From: Sphingobium sp.
Lineage (GTDB): Bacteria > Pseudomonadota > Alphaproteobacteria > Sphingomonadales > Sphingomonadaceae
Reading direction: 5' to 3'
DNA length: 64,000 nt
NCBI RefSeq assembly: GCF_003248505.1
Contig: NZ_QFOA01000011.1
Location: 4,860 to 68,859 of the forward strand
Positions within the stretch are counted from its first letter, which is position 1. The number at the start of each line of letters is the position of its first letter. Below the pieces are notes generated by a model, which worked only from the letters and a program-made list of their open reading frames with translations, was not told where the DNA came from and ran no database searches. Below, piece by piece: positions 7,715 through 16,870 of the stretch. The translations under genes and the position numbers were made by a program.

Positions 7715-8938
7715 TTATTTGGGCTTGGCTGCCTCTGTCACGGCAAGAACACGAAGGACGTTGCCGGACCATATCTTGGCAATGTCGGCCTCGCTGTAGC
7801 CCGCCTTCAAAAGGGCGTCCGTGATCTTCAGTATTGCAGCGACATCTTCAAGCCCCACGACACCGCCGCCGCCGTCCCAATCCAGCCCGATGCCCACGTG
7901 ATCGGGACCGACGACCTTCAGCGCGTGAAGCATATGCGCCATGAAATCGTCGAATGTCGCGCGGTCGGTTTCAGGATAGAGGCGGTCGATCTCCCGCCGC
8001 TTTGCCAACAATTCGGCTCGCTTTTCCGCCGACAGCTTGGCGTCCTCTCGCATCTGGGAATAGAGTTCGGTCAGCGCTTTTTGCCGCTGGGGATTGGGCT
8101 TGGAAGCTTTCAGATACCCGCCATAGGCGTTCATCTGGATGACGCCACCCTTGGCGGCCAGTGCCTTCAGATGATCGTCGTCGATGTTGCGCGGATGATC
8201 GTAGATGGCCTTGCAGCCCGAATGGGTCAGCAGGATCGGCGTGGTCGAAAGCGCCAGCAGGTCGTCCAGCACCTGATCGCTGCTATGCGACGCATCGGGC
8301 ACGATGCCGAGCCGGTTCATTTCCTTCAACAGTTCCTTGCCGAGCGGCGACAGTCCGCCGTAGCGCGGCTTGTTCGACGGGTCGGTCGAGCTGTCGGCGA
8401 ACTGGTTGTGCGCGAAATGGGCAAAGCCCGCGACCCGCAAACCCATGTCGTAGAATGTCTTGAGCAGCGAGACGTCCTCGCCCAGAGGATAGGCATTTTC
8501 CATCGATATGTAGACGACACGCTTGCCCGCCGCCGCAATGGGCGCGGCATCGCTTGCCTTCGTCGCCAGCGCGAAGTTGGCGGGATCGGCGGCAACCATC
8601 GACCGGATAGACATGCCGCGCAGCAGCGCGAAATCGCGTGCCTTGCGGAACCCTTCCACGGTCAGCGGTCCCTGCGAAGTGTAGATCGCCCAGAAACCGC
8701 CATCCAGCCCCCCCTTCTTCATGCGGGGCAGGTCGACCTGCGTGAAGTCGGTGTGGACGCCATGCTCCTCCTCGATCGACCAGCCGGGGAAGTCGAGCGA
8801 GGCAGGCGTGTCGAGATGGCTGTCGAGAGTGAGCAACCTCTGGTGCAACTGGTACACCTTCTTCGACACTTCCTGCGCACCCGTCGCAACCGGCAGCAGC
8901 GCGACCAGCGCCGCCGCGGTCATCATCGCCCTTCGCAT
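7715..8938 (-). CDS. Membrane dipeptidase (peptidase family M19)
   Basis: 407 residues with an N-terminal signal peptide (MMTAAALVALLPVATGAQ). Metal ligands of the renal-dipeptidase family are visible: H-x-D in 'LLTLDSHLDTPA', 'VPDASHSSDQ' and 'ILLTHSGCKAI'. A late 'GPDHVGIGLDWDGGG' completes the barrel. The family hydrolyses dipeptides, including D-containing or beta-lactam-like ones, in the periplasm. The ATG overlaps the TonB-receptor stop by one base, so the pair is probably one transcript. The simplest reading is uptake of a peptide-like ligand followed by periplasmic cleavage. A longer in-frame start (9262) was rejected because it would run through the receptor gene and bury the signal peptide. 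Confidence 0.9.
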   Translation of the reverse strand: MRRAMMTAAALVALLPVATGAQEVSKKVYQLHQRLLTLDSHLDTPASLDFPGWSIEEEHGVHTDFTQVDLPRMKKGGLDGGFWAIYTSQGPLTVEGFRKARDFALLRGMSIRSMVAADPANFALATKASDAAPIAAAGKRVVYISMENAYPLGEDVSLLKTFYDMGLRVAGFAHFAHNQFADSSTDPSNKPRYGGLSPLGKELLKEMNRLGIVPDASHSSDQVLDDLLALSTTPILLTHSGCKAIYDHPRNIDDDHLKALAAKGGVIQMNAYGGYLKASKPNPQRQKALTELYSQMREDAKLSAEKRAELLAKRREIDRLYPETDRATFDDFMAHMLHALKVVGPDHVGIGLDWDGGGGVVGLEDVAAILKITDALLKAGYSEADIAKIWSGNVLRVLAVTEAAKPK

Positions 8939-11310
8939 CAGATTTCCCCCGTGATCGTGAACTGGAACGTCCGCGGCGAGAGCGGCCTGAACAGCCCGTC
9001 CCCCGTCACCGACGAAGAAATATAGGAAAGCGTGTCCTTGTCGAAGAGATTGTCGACGTTGAAGCGCGCCTTGACGCTCTTGACCGGTCCGAAGCTCCAG
9101 CCGTCGCCAATGTCGACATAGGCGCTGAACACGGTGAAGCCCGGCACGCTGGACCCCGCCGCATTGGTAAAGGTAGACCAGCGTTTGGACGTATATTTGC
9201 CGGAGATATTGGCCACCAGCCAGCTTGCCGGCTCGACGGTGACGCCGCCGCTCACGATCCACTTCGCGCTGTCGGGAATGTATTTGCCGCCGATCAGGAT
9301 GGGTGTGGACGCCGGGATGTCATCCTTGAACTTGGCATTGTTGTAGGTGACGTTGAGATTGCCATAGGCAATGCCATCGAGGAAGGACGGCTTGTAGGTT
9401 CCGGCAAATTCGACGCCATAAGCCCGCACGCGCCCGACATTCTGGAAGAATGTCTCGGTCGCCGCCCCGCCGCTGCCCGGCAGGATGGTCGTGATCGACT
9501 GGATGCGGTTCTTGAACTTGGTGTAAAAGCCCGCGAGCGAGGCGTAAATCTGGCCCTGGTTGGTGCGCACGCCGATTTCCATGTTGGTGGAGCGTTCCGC
9601 ATCCGGTTGCGGCACCAGCCCGCCGCCCGGACGGATCACCGAATAGATGTCGTCCATCCCCTTGGGCAAAGCCATATTTTCGGCGTAGGATGCGAAGACC
9701 TGCGTTCTTCCGTCGATCTTGTAGAGCAAGCCCGCCATCGGCAGGAAGAAATCGCGATAGGTGGCGTTGTTCGAACTGATGCCATAGCCCGGCACGAAGC
9801 GAGTGCCTGCGGTCCGGTAATAGTCGTCGAAATCGCGATAGCCACGATAGGCGTAATCGAGCAGCAGCCCCTTGAACCCGAAATCGAGCACGAGCCGCTC
9901 GTCCGCGAGCTTCAGCGTATCGCGGACGAAAGTCTGCAACGTATCCCGCTTCGACCGGTAGTCGCGGCGCAGGTAGACGAGTTCGGCGAGATTGGGGGCG
10001 CTGTCGGGCGCGCCGTCGATGGTATTGTAGCGCGCCTGCGTGCGGTGATATTTGTCGACCTCGGCCCACAGGCCAGCTTCTATGCTGTTGACGCCCATGT
10101 CCCAATGCAACTTCGTCGTGATGCCGTAGCGATCGCCGCCTACGCCGGAACGACCATATTCGATGCCCTTGGGGCGGGTGACCGGAAGACCGACAGCAAC
10201 CTGTCCGTTGTAGCGGCTAAGCGAGTTGGCATAGGTGTCGGGCGAAACGCCATATCCGTCCTTGTCTTCCCAATAGAGCGTCGATTCCGCCCAAACCCCT
10301 TCGGCGATACCCGCATGGAACGTCGCGCCGTAGAGCTTGTCCTTCCGCACGTTGATGGCGAGATTGTAGACCTGCGCGTAGTTGGGGTTGGAATAAGGGA
10401 CACCCGCAGCGGTCGGGGCGAAGCCCGGCGTCGTGTTGGGGACATTTTCGATATAGGCGAAGTCACGTCCGCATGCGCCGACCAAGCTGCGCACGGTGCA
10501 GTTATATTGCGCGCGGGTGATGGTGGGCGAGTCGTAATCGAAGAAATCGTTCGACACGAATTTGAAGCGTGCCCAGCTGTCGCCGCCCAGGTCGGCGTGG
10601 ACCTGCGCTTCCCAATGTTCGCGGTCGACCGAGCCGGGCCCGCGCCACAGGTCGCTGTTGAGCTTGGTGCGACTGACATAGGCGCGGAACGGCCCCACCT
10701 GCCCGGTGCTGGCGCGGATGAAGGTACGCTTCATGTTGAAGTCGCCGAAGCTCTGCGAGACGAAGAGGCCCATGTCCTCCTGCGGCGCGATGCTGTTATA
10801 CTGCACCACCGGCCCGAGCGTCGAATAGCTGGGAAGCGACACGTCGCCCGCGCCGATCGCGGCTTCCACCACGCCCAGATTTTCGTTGTCCACGTAACGG
10901 AAGACCGGGCTGCCGCCGAAGGCGTCGCTGCGTCCGGTCGGAATGCCGTCCACCACGAACCCGATCTGGTCGAGGTTGAACGCGCGCGTCTGGACGCTGT
11001 TGCCGAATTCGTAGAGGCCGAGTGCGCCGTCGGTCTGGACGTTGAAGCCGGGAAGCTGTTCCAGCATCTTGAGGCCCGAGATACCCGATGGCGCGGACAG
11101 CAACGCTTCTCGCGTGACGGCGACGACATTGCTCACCTTGTCCTCACCGATCGCTTCGGACGATTGCGATATGCGGCGACCGGTCACGGTGATGATCTGG
11201 TCTTCGTCGCTCTCCACAGGTTCCTGCGCGACGGCAGGAGAAAGCGCACCCAAGGCGCTGGCGACGAACAGCGCAGCGCGGGAGGAACGGCGAACGAGCG
11301 GATGGATCAT
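8938..11310 (-). CDS. TonB-dependent outer-membrane receptor
   Basis: 790 residues from the ATG at 11310 (MIHPLVRRSS), giving a signal peptide that ends near SPAVAQ, then a TonB box (DQIITVTGRR). The plug domain covers about 60-190 and the beta-barrel carries on to a C-terminal aromatic strand (RTFQFTITGEI). The ligand is not evident; no siderophore- or B12-specific neighbour is present, and the linked gene is an M19 dipeptidase, which favours a peptide or peptide-like substrate. ATG at 11388 is in frame but would place 26 residues before the signal peptide. The 204-bp upstream gap (11311-11514) shows no gene and no clear operator. Confidence 0.9.
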   Translation of the reverse strand: MIHPLVRRSSRAALFVASALGALSPAVAQEPVESDEDQIITVTGRRISQSSEAIGEDKVSNVVAVTREALLSAPSGISGLKMLEQLPGFNVQTDGALGLYEFGNSVQTRAFNLDQIGFVVDGIPTGRSDAFGGSPVFRYVDNENLGVVEAAIGAGDVSLPSYSTLGPVVQYNSIAPQEDMGLFVSQSFGDFNMKRTFIRASTGQVGPFRAYVSRTKLNSDLWRGPGSVDREHWEAQVHADLGGDSWARFKFVSNDFFDYDSPTITRAQYNCTVRSLVGACGRDFAYIENVPNTTPGFAPTAAGVPYSNPNYAQVYNLAINVRKDKLYGATFHAGIAEGVWAESTLYWEDKDGYGVSPDTYANSLSRYNGQVAVGLPVTRPKGIEYGRSGVGGDRYGITTKLHWDMGVNSIEAGLWAEVDKYHRTQARYNTIDGAPDSAPNLAELVYLRRDYRSKRDTLQTFVRDTLKLADERLVLDFGFKGLLLDYAYRGYRDFDDYYRTAGTRFVPGYGISSNNATYRDFFLPMAGLLYKIDGRTQVFASYAENMALPKGMDDIYSVIRPGGGLVPQPDAERSTNMEIGVRTNQGQIYASLAGFYTKFKNRIQSITTILPGSGGAATETFFQNVGRVRAYGVEFAGTYKPSFLDGIAYGNLNVTYNNAKFKDDIPASTPILIGGKYIPDSAKWIVSGGVTVEPASWLVANISGKYTSKRWSTFTNAAGSSVPGFTVFSAYVDIGDGWSFGPVKSVKARFNVDNLFDKDTLSYISSSVTGDGLFRPLSPRTFQFTITGEI

Positions 11311-11514
11311 AAGCGAAAAAGGCCCCCTTGTCTTCACAACGAGCCTTCCAGCGGCGCACCGCGCCTGCATCCCCTGCCACAACAGCATCAGCCGCCTCGC
11401 CCTGACTCGGGCGGCTTGTCAGTTGTGTTGTGAAACGAGAGTGGGGGCGCGATCCGCCATCGACCACCGAGATTTTCTCAATGCGACAGCGCGCCCGCTC
11501 AAGCGAATCGCCCG

Positions 11515-12354
11515 TCAGCGCGCCATGTGCATGAAATCGCGGTCGTAACTTCTGAGATGCGCGCCGCCATCGATATAGAGCGTCTGTCCGGTGGTCGCGG
11601 TCGCCTGAGTCAGGTACAGCACGGCCTGCGCGATCTGCTCCGCCTGCGGCAGGCGCTGGAGCGGCATCATCGCGGTCAGGCGCTCCATCTGCGCGCCGTC
11701 ATAATCGGGCGTGGCGATGGTAAGGCCGGGCGCCACGGCGTTCACGCGAACGGCAGGAGCAAGGCTTTGCGCGCTGGTGCGGGTCAGGCCCGCGAGCGCG
11801 AGCTTGGACAAGGTATAGGCGAACTGGTCGCCATGGGGATGCTCGATGCGCTGGTCGAGGATGTTGACGATGCAGCGGTCGCCCACTCCTGCGGGCACCG
11901 TCGCGAAAGCCTTTGTCAGCATCGCGGGCGCGGCGCAATTGACGGCATAATGCCGCATCAGGTCGTCGGCGGTCACGCTGTCCAGCCGATCCTGGCCGAA
12001 CATCGCCGCACTGTTGACGAGGATGTCGGGGGGGCGACCGAAGCGGGCGGCGACCATGCCGACCAGTTCCTCAGCCCCTTCAGGATCGGCGAAGTCGACG
12101 AGGAACCCCTCCCACTCGGTCGCTTCTTCCTCGAAGGTGAGCGCGAGATGGGAGTCGAGCCGCGTATCGTGGCTGCCATGGATGGCGAGGGAATGCCCCG
12201 CCCGCGCCAGCGCCGCCGCGATGATCCCGCCCAGCCGCCTATGTCCGCCAGTGACAAGCGCCAGGCGCTTTTGCGCCAGCGGCGCGCCGACAGGCTCTGC
12301 CGGACCGCCGACGCGGCCCAGCGGGCGGTAGGGAAGATCGTCCTCTCCGGTCAT
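11515..12354 (-). CDS. SDR oxidoreductase, pteridine-reductase-like
   Basis: 279 residues. The nucleotide motif is TGGHRRLG, which fits the T-G-x3-R-x-G form of pteridine reductases (PTR1/FolM) rather than the usual T-G-x3-G-x-G of SDRs. The catalytic pair is Y-x3-K in 'FAYTLSKLAL', preceded by 'NILDQRIEHPHG' where the SDR serine would normally be. The C terminus has 'LYIDGGAH'. The ATG overlaps the folE stop by four bases (ATGA), linking it to pterin synthesis. A dihydromonapterin or dihydropteridine reductase role is therefore likely. The first ~28 residues are a poorly conserved extension. Substrate assignment is inference. Confidence 0.85.
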   Translation of the reverse strand: MTGEDDLPYRPLGRVGGPAEPVGAPLAQKRLALVTGGHRRLGGIIAAALARAGHSLAIHGSHDTRLDSHLALTFEEEATEWEGFLVDFADPEGAEELVGMVAARFGRPPDILVNSAAMFGQDRLDSVTADDLMRHYAVNCAAPAMLTKAFATVPAGVGDRCIVNILDQRIEHPHGDQFAYTLSKLALAGLTRTSAQSLAPAVRVNAVAPGLTIATPDYDGAQMERLTAMMPLQRLPQAEQIAQAVLYLTQATATTGQTLYIDGGAHLRSYDRDFMHMAR

Positions 12355-12956
12355 CCCGCGATGAGCTTCAGCACTTCCTCGCGCGACTTCTCGTCGTCGC
12401 GGAAGACGCCCAACATCCGGCTGGTCTTCATGATGACATTAGGCGTCCGCACGCCGCGCCCGGTCATGCAACCGTGCGTCGCCTCGATCACCACGGCGAC
12501 ACCCTGGGGCTTCAAATGTTCCCATATGCAGTTGGCGACTTCGGCGGTCAGGCGTTCCTGCACCTGAAGCCGATGGGCATAGGCGTGAAGCACGCGCGCT
12601 AGCTTCGATATGCCAACCACATATTCGCCGGGCAGATAGGCGATGTGCGCCTTCCCCGTGATGGGTGCCATATGATGTTCGCAGTGCGACTGGAATGGAA
12701 TGTCCTTCAACAGGACGATGTCGTCATAGCCGCCGACTTCATGAAAGACGCGCGAAAGGTGATAGGCCGGATCGTCGCCATATCCCCGGCAATATTCCCG
12801 CCAGGCGCGCGCGACCCGCTCGGGCGTTTCGATCAGCCCTTCCCGTTCGGGCGCATCGCCCGCCCACCGGATCAACGTGCGGATCGCATCGCTGACCTCG
12901 GCCGGAACCGGCTCCTTGCCCCTACCCACCGTCTCTGTATCGGCATCGCACGCCAT
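12351..12956 (-). CDS. folE: GTP cyclohydrolase I
   Basis: 201 residues, normal length. It converts GTP to 7,8-dihydroneopterin triphosphate, the first step of folate and pterin synthesis. Zinc and active-site motifs are complete: 'FQSHCEHHMAPI', 'YVVGISKLARV', 'RLQVQERLTAEV' and 'THGCMTGRGVRTPN'. It is first in a two-gene unit with the pteridine-reductase-like SDR (ATGA overlap). The 152-bp gap to the divergent gene at 13109 must hold both promoters; no clear operator is visible there. Confidence 0.97.
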   Translation of the reverse strand: MACDADTETVGRGKEPVPAEVSDAIRTLIRWAGDAPEREGLIETPERVARAWREYCRGYGDDPAYHLSRVFHEVGGYDDIVLLKDIPFQSHCEHHMAPITGKAHIAYLPGEYVVGISKLARVLHAYAHRLQVQERLTAEVANCIWEHLKPQGVAVVIEATHGCMTGRGVRTPNVIMKTSRMLGVFRDDEKSREEVLKLIAG

Positions 12957-13108
12957 AGCCGCCGTTTCCTTTCGCTTATGTGCAGCGCATATGGCGTCCG
13001 CCTACGGAGAAGGCCACCCCCTTATCGGGCTGCTGGACACAGGCGTATCGGGGTGGCAGATCGGCGATTCGTAAAACACGGACTCCATGACTTATCACCG
13101 GAATCTTC

Positions 13109-13708
13109 ATGCGCACTGAGCGGATCGCCGCTGTCCTGCTGGCAGCGGGTACGTCATCCCGCTTTGGCGCGGAAGACAAGCTGATGGCGCCGTTGCGGGG
13201 CAAGCCTCTGGTCGCCCATGCGCTGGAAACCGTCGCTTCGATGGCATTTCGGGAATTGATCGCGGTGGTGCGACCGCAGGCGGTGGCGCCTGTCATCCAC
13301 CGGAAGCTGGAACGGCGGGGCTATACGCTGATCGTCAACGACCGGCCCGAAGACGGCATTTCCGGCAGCATCGTGCGAGCCATCGAGCATGTGATGAACA
13401 AGCCGCGGGTGCGCGGCGTGCTCATCTGCCTGGCCGACATGCCCGACATTCCGCAGACGCACTACAACCGCATTTGCATGGCAGCCGAGGACATCCGCTC
13501 CGTCGTCGCGAGCACGGACGGCTTTTCCCCTTCCCCGCCCGCCTTCATCGGGCGCAAGCATTTCCCCGAACTGCTGGCTTTGAAGGGCGATCAGGGCGCT
13601 CGGGCGTTGCTGAGCCACGGCATCCAGATCGAAACGTCGGGCGCGGTGCTGCACGATGTCGATACGCCCGAAAATCTGCTGGCCGGGCGGCGAGCGACGC
13701 CGGTCTGA
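13109..13708 (+). CDS. MocA-like molybdopterin nucleotidyltransferase
   Basis: 199 residues of the MobA/MocA NTP-transferase fold. The N terminus has 'VLLAAGTSSRFGAEDKL', the nucleotide-binding signature, and 'LICLADMPDIPQTHYN' is the metal-site motif. 'FSPSPPAFIGRKHF' and 'GDQGARALL' match the molybdenum-cofactor cytidylyltransferase group. No molybdoenzyme gene lies beside it; moaD and moaE are 40 kb away. The start is ATG at 13109 with a moderate GGAATC sequence ahead. Its stop abuts the stop of the opposite MFS gene exactly (TGA-TCA at 13706-13711), leaving no space for a terminator. Confidence 0.8.
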   Translation: MRTERIAAVLLAAGTSSRFGAEDKLMAPLRGKPLVAHALETVASMAFRELIAVVRPQAVAPVIHRKLERRGYTLIVNDRPEDGISGSIVRAIEHVMNKPRVRGVLICLADMPDIPQTHYNRICMAAEDIRSVVASTDGFSPSPPAFIGRKHFPELLALKGDQGARALLSHGIQIETSGAVLHDVDTPENLLAGRRATPV

Positions 13709-15367
13709 TCACATCTCCGGCACGCCGTGGCCGATCTCCCGCGCGTCGGGCGTCCGGCTGATCGGCAGCGAACCGGTCTGACGTTCGATCCGGCGGTGCA
13801 CAACCGGCGGATCGGGACGATCGTGCAGCGCCTGGATCGCTTCGCTGTTGGCGACATCGGCGACGGTCCGACGCTGGTTGTGCCGCACATAGTCGAGCCA
13901 GGTGGAAACATGATAGCGCTCGACCCAGAGATCGGGTTCGCCAAGGTCGCGCAGCAGTTGCCAGCCATGGGCGCCGTCGCGCCTGCGGATGCGGCGACGC
14001 TCGCTCATCGCGGTCAGGAACGGGACGACCGACCCGGCAGGGATGCGATATTCGATCGTCACCACGATCGGGCCGCTGCGCGGTTCGACCGGAACAGCCG
14101 TATCCGGCTCCCTCCAATCGCCGCGCGGGTCGAGATTGTCGTCGCCGATCTGCGGCAAGGGCTTGGCAAGGCCGAGCACGGCAGCGACGAACTGCGCCGC
14201 GGCAGCGGCATAAAGGCCCATGACGACGCCCTGATGTTCGGCGACCCACCCGAACAGCCATGCCCCTGCCGCCATGCCGCCGAAGGCCACCATCTGGTAC
14301 AATGCGACGGCGCGGGCGACGACCCAGCGCGGGGCCGACATCTGGACCGACACGTTGAAGGTCGACAGCGCGAGCACCCATCCTGCGCCCGCGATCATAT
14401 AGCCGGGAGCCGCAATCGCCATCCAGCTGCTGCTGCCGGTGATCGCCGTGCCCGCTGCCATGGCGAGCGCGGCGGATCGCACGATGGTCTCGTTGCTGAC
14501 ACGGGTGCGCAGGCGGCGGCTGGCGAGCGCGCCTGCCACAGCGCCGACGCCGAACGCGCCGCTGGTGATGCCGAAGGTCAGCGCGCCGCCGCCCAGCAGA
14601 TCGCGGGCGACCAGCGGCATCAGAGCCGACACCGCGCTTGCGCCAAGCCCGAAGGCGCCTGCGCGCATCAGGATACGCTTGATGTTGGGAGATGCGGCCA
14701 CATAGCCGACGCCCGCCACCATCGCGACGCCCAGCCGCTCGCGCGGCAGCAATTGGGGGGGCCGATTGGGCCGCCAGCGGGCCAGGACGATGAGCAGCCC
14801 TATATAGCTGACGGCGTTGGCCAGAAACGCCGTCGCCGCCCCCGCCGCCGCGACGATGATGCCGCCGATGGCCGGGCCGAGGCTGCGCGCGAGGTTGAAC
14901 CCCATGGAATTCATCGCAACCGCGCTCGGCAGTAGGGCACGAGGCACCATGTCGCCCACCGACGCCTGCCATGCCGGGCCGTTCACCGCCGTCGCGCAAC
15001 CGATGAGGAACGTGAAGCCAAGCAGCAGCCACGGCGTCATGAGCCCCGCCCAGGCAGTCGCGGCGAGCGCGGCGGAGGTCGCCAGCATCGCGCACTGACA
15101 TACGATCATCACACGGCGGCGGTCGAGATTGTCGGCGACGGCCCCCGCCCAGAGCGACAGGAGCATGATCGGCAGCGTCGTCGCGGCGGGCACCAGCGCG
15201 ATCAGCATCGGCGACGCGGACAGCGAAGTCATCATCCACGCCGCGCCCACCGACTGGATCAGACCGCCGAAGTTCGAGGCGAGGCTGGCGATCCAGATGG
15301 AGCGGAATGTCGGGACGGAAAAGGGCGACTGCGGCGTTTGCGAATGGGCTTGGGTCACGGCGTCCAT
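13709..15367 (-). CDS. MFS transporter, MFS_3/EntS-like with C-terminal ABM-like domain
   Basis: 552 residues. About 12 hydrophobic helices fill residues 20-415 (opening 'FRSIWIASLASNFGGLIQ', with 'ADNLDRRRVM' in the loop after helix 2). A soluble tail of ~120 residues (IVVTIEYRIPAGSV, then 'RRRDGAHGWQLLRDLGEP' and 'ERYHVSTWLDYVRHNQRRT') matches the extra domain of the 'transmembrane secretion effector' MFS_3 family. Relatives export siderophores or other small molecules; the cargo here is unknown. It faces the thiolase operon across a 270-bp divergent gap that has no additional gene. Confidence 0.85.
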   Translation of the reverse strand: MDAVTQAHSQTPQSPFSVPTFRSIWIASLASNFGGLIQSVGAAWMMTSLSASPMLIALVPAATTLPIMLLSLWAGAVADNLDRRRVMIVCQCAMLATSAALAATAWAGLMTPWLLLGFTFLIGCATAVNGPAWQASVGDMVPRALLPSAVAMNSMGFNLARSLGPAIGGIIVAAAGAATAFLANAVSYIGLLIVLARWRPNRPPQLLPRERLGVAMVAGVGYVAASPNIKRILMRAGAFGLGASAVSALMPLVARDLLGGGALTFGITSGAFGVGAVAGALASRRLRTRVSNETIVRSAALAMAAGTAITGSSSWMAIAAPGYMIAGAGWVLALSTFNVSVQMSAPRWVVARAVALYQMVAFGGMAAGAWLFGWVAEHQGVVMGLYAAAAAQFVAAVLGLAKPLPQIGDDNLDPRGDWREPDTAVPVEPRSGPIVVTIEYRIPAGSVVPFLTAMSERRRIRRRDGAHGWQLLRDLGEPDLWVERYHVSTWLDYVRHNQRRTVADVANSEAIQALHDRPDPPVVHRRIERQTGSLPISRTPDAREIGHGVPEM

Positions 15368-15555
15368 CCGCTGGATATAGGTCGAGCGACGCGGCTGGCA
15401 ACGATCCGGTCACCGAAAGATGCGCATCGTATCGGCCAGAGGAATCGGTGGGTTGCGTCGAGAATAAACGAGACACCGAAGTAGACAGCAGAAACGATGT
15501 TTGCACGGGCGGCCGGTCGGCTGACCCTACGGCCCGGCGGGTTAGCACTATACAC

Positions 15556-15583
15556 TTGCACTTTACGTAAACGTAAATACATT
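15556..15583 (+). promoter_or_regulatory. Promoter with embedded palindrome ahead of beta-oxidation operon
   Basis: A -35-like TTGCAC (15556-15561) and -10-like TACATT (15578-15583) are separated by exactly the 16-bp perfect inverted repeat TTTACGT-AA-ACGTAAA (15562-15577). The site is 55 bp upstream of the thiolase ATG. A regulator bound here would sit in the spacer, as MerR-type (for example LiuR) or TetR-type regulators of acyl-CoA catabolism do. The symmetry and placement are seen directly; the regulator identity is inference. Confidence 0.6.
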
Positions 15584-15637
15584 CAATGCCACATCCCAGC
15601 CGCCGCGCGGCTCCACGGAGAGGGACGAGGGAAAGAT

Positions 15638-16846
15638 ATGGAAGCCTATATTTACGATGCCGTCAGGACGCCCCGCGGACGCGGCAAGGCGGACGGATCG
15701 CTGCACGAAATCACGCCGATCCAGCTTGCGACGCAGGTTCTGGAGGCGGTCCGCGACCGCAACGCCATCGACACGGCGGACGTGGACGATGTCATTCTGG
15801 GCTGCGTCAGCCCGGTCGGCGAACAAGGGGCCGACATCGCGCGCGCTGCCGCGCTCAACGCCGATTATGCCCAGACCGTGCCGGGGGTCCAGATCAACCG
15901 CTTCTGCGCGTCGGGGCTGGAAGCCGTCAACATGGCCGCGGCCAAGGTGTTTTCGGGCGAAGCGATGTTCGCCATCGGCGGCGGGGTGGAATCGATGAGC
16001 CGCGTGCCGATGGCGTCTGACGGCGGCGCATGGGCGATGGACCCGGCGGTCGCGTACAAGACCTATTTCGCGCCGCAAGGCATCGGCGCGGACGTGATCG
16101 CCACCAAGTTCGGCATCAGCCGCGACGACGCGGATGCCTATGCCGTGGAAAGCCAGAAGCGCGCCAAGAAGGCGTGGGACGAAGGCCGCTTCGCCAGATC
16201 CATCGTGCCCGTAAAGGACGTGATCGGCCGCGTCGTTCTCGACCATGACGAACATATGCGCCCCGACGCGACGATGCAGTCGCTGGGTGCCCTGAAACCG
16301 AGCTTTGCCGCGCTGGGCGAGGATATGCCGGGCTTCGACACGGTGGCGCTGCTGCGCTATCCCGAACTGGAGAAAGTCAACCATGTCCACCATGCGGGCA
16401 ACAGCAGCGGCATCGTCGACGGTGCGGCGGCCGTCCTGGTCGGCACCGCGCAGATGGGCGAGAAATACGGGCTGAAGCCCCGCGCCCGCATCCGGGCGAT
16501 GGCCTCCATCGGGTCCGAACCGCTTATCATGCTGACCGGGCCGGAATTCGTCGCGGGCAAGCTGCTGGCGCGTGCGGGCATGACGCAGGGCGACATCGAC
16601 CTGTGGGAACTCAACGAAGCCTTTGCGTCGGTGGTTCTGCGGTACATGCAGGCGATGGACCTCGACCACAGCCAGATCAACGTCAACGGCGGCGCCATCG
16701 CGATGGGCCACCCGCTGGGCGCGACGGGCGCGATGGTGCTGGGCACCGCGCTCGACGAACTGGAACGGACGGGCAAGGGCACGGCGCTCGTCAACCTGTG
16801 CGTGGGCGCGGGCATGGGCACCGGCATCATCATCGAGCGCGTGTAA
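15638..16846 (+). CDS. Acetyl-CoA C-acyltransferase (thiolase)
   Basis: 402 residues from ATG 15638, preceded by GAGGGA/AGGGAAAG. Thiolase residues are all present: nucleophilic Cys in 'NRFCASGLEAVNMAA', 'WELNEAFASVV', the His in 'NGGAIAMGHPLGATGA', and the second Cys in 'NLCVGAGMGTG'. It cleaves 3-ketoacyl-CoA to acetyl-CoA in the last step of beta-oxidation. The gene is 24 bp ahead of a FadJ-type multifunctional enzyme, so the two supply four successive activities in fatty-acid breakdown. An upstream in-frame extension to 15497 crosses the promoter and was rejected. Confidence 0.95.
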   Translation: MEAYIYDAVRTPRGRGKADGSLHEITPIQLATQVLEAVRDRNAIDTADVDDVILGCVSPVGEQGADIARAAALNADYAQTVPGVQINRFCASGLEAVNMAAAKVFSGEAMFAIGGGVESMSRVPMASDGGAWAMDPAVAYKTYFAPQGIGADVIATKFGISRDDADAYAVESQKRAKKAWDEGRFARSIVPVKDVIGRVVLDHDEHMRPDATMQSLGALKPSFAALGEDMPGFDTVALLRYPELEKVNHVHHAGNSSGIVDGAAAVLVGTAQMGEKYGLKPRARIRAMASIGSEPLIMLTGPEFVAGKLLARAGMTQGDIDLWELNEAFASVVLRYMQAMDLDHSQINVNGGAIAMGHPLGATGAMVLGTALDELERTGKGTALVNLCVGAGMGTGIIIERV

Positions 16847-16870
16847 GCGGCGGACAAGGAGAGACAAGAC

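Noticed and set aside
9607..11433. 608-codon plus-strand frame
   Set aside because: Antisense to the TonB receptor, which has signal peptide, TonB box and barrel pattern.
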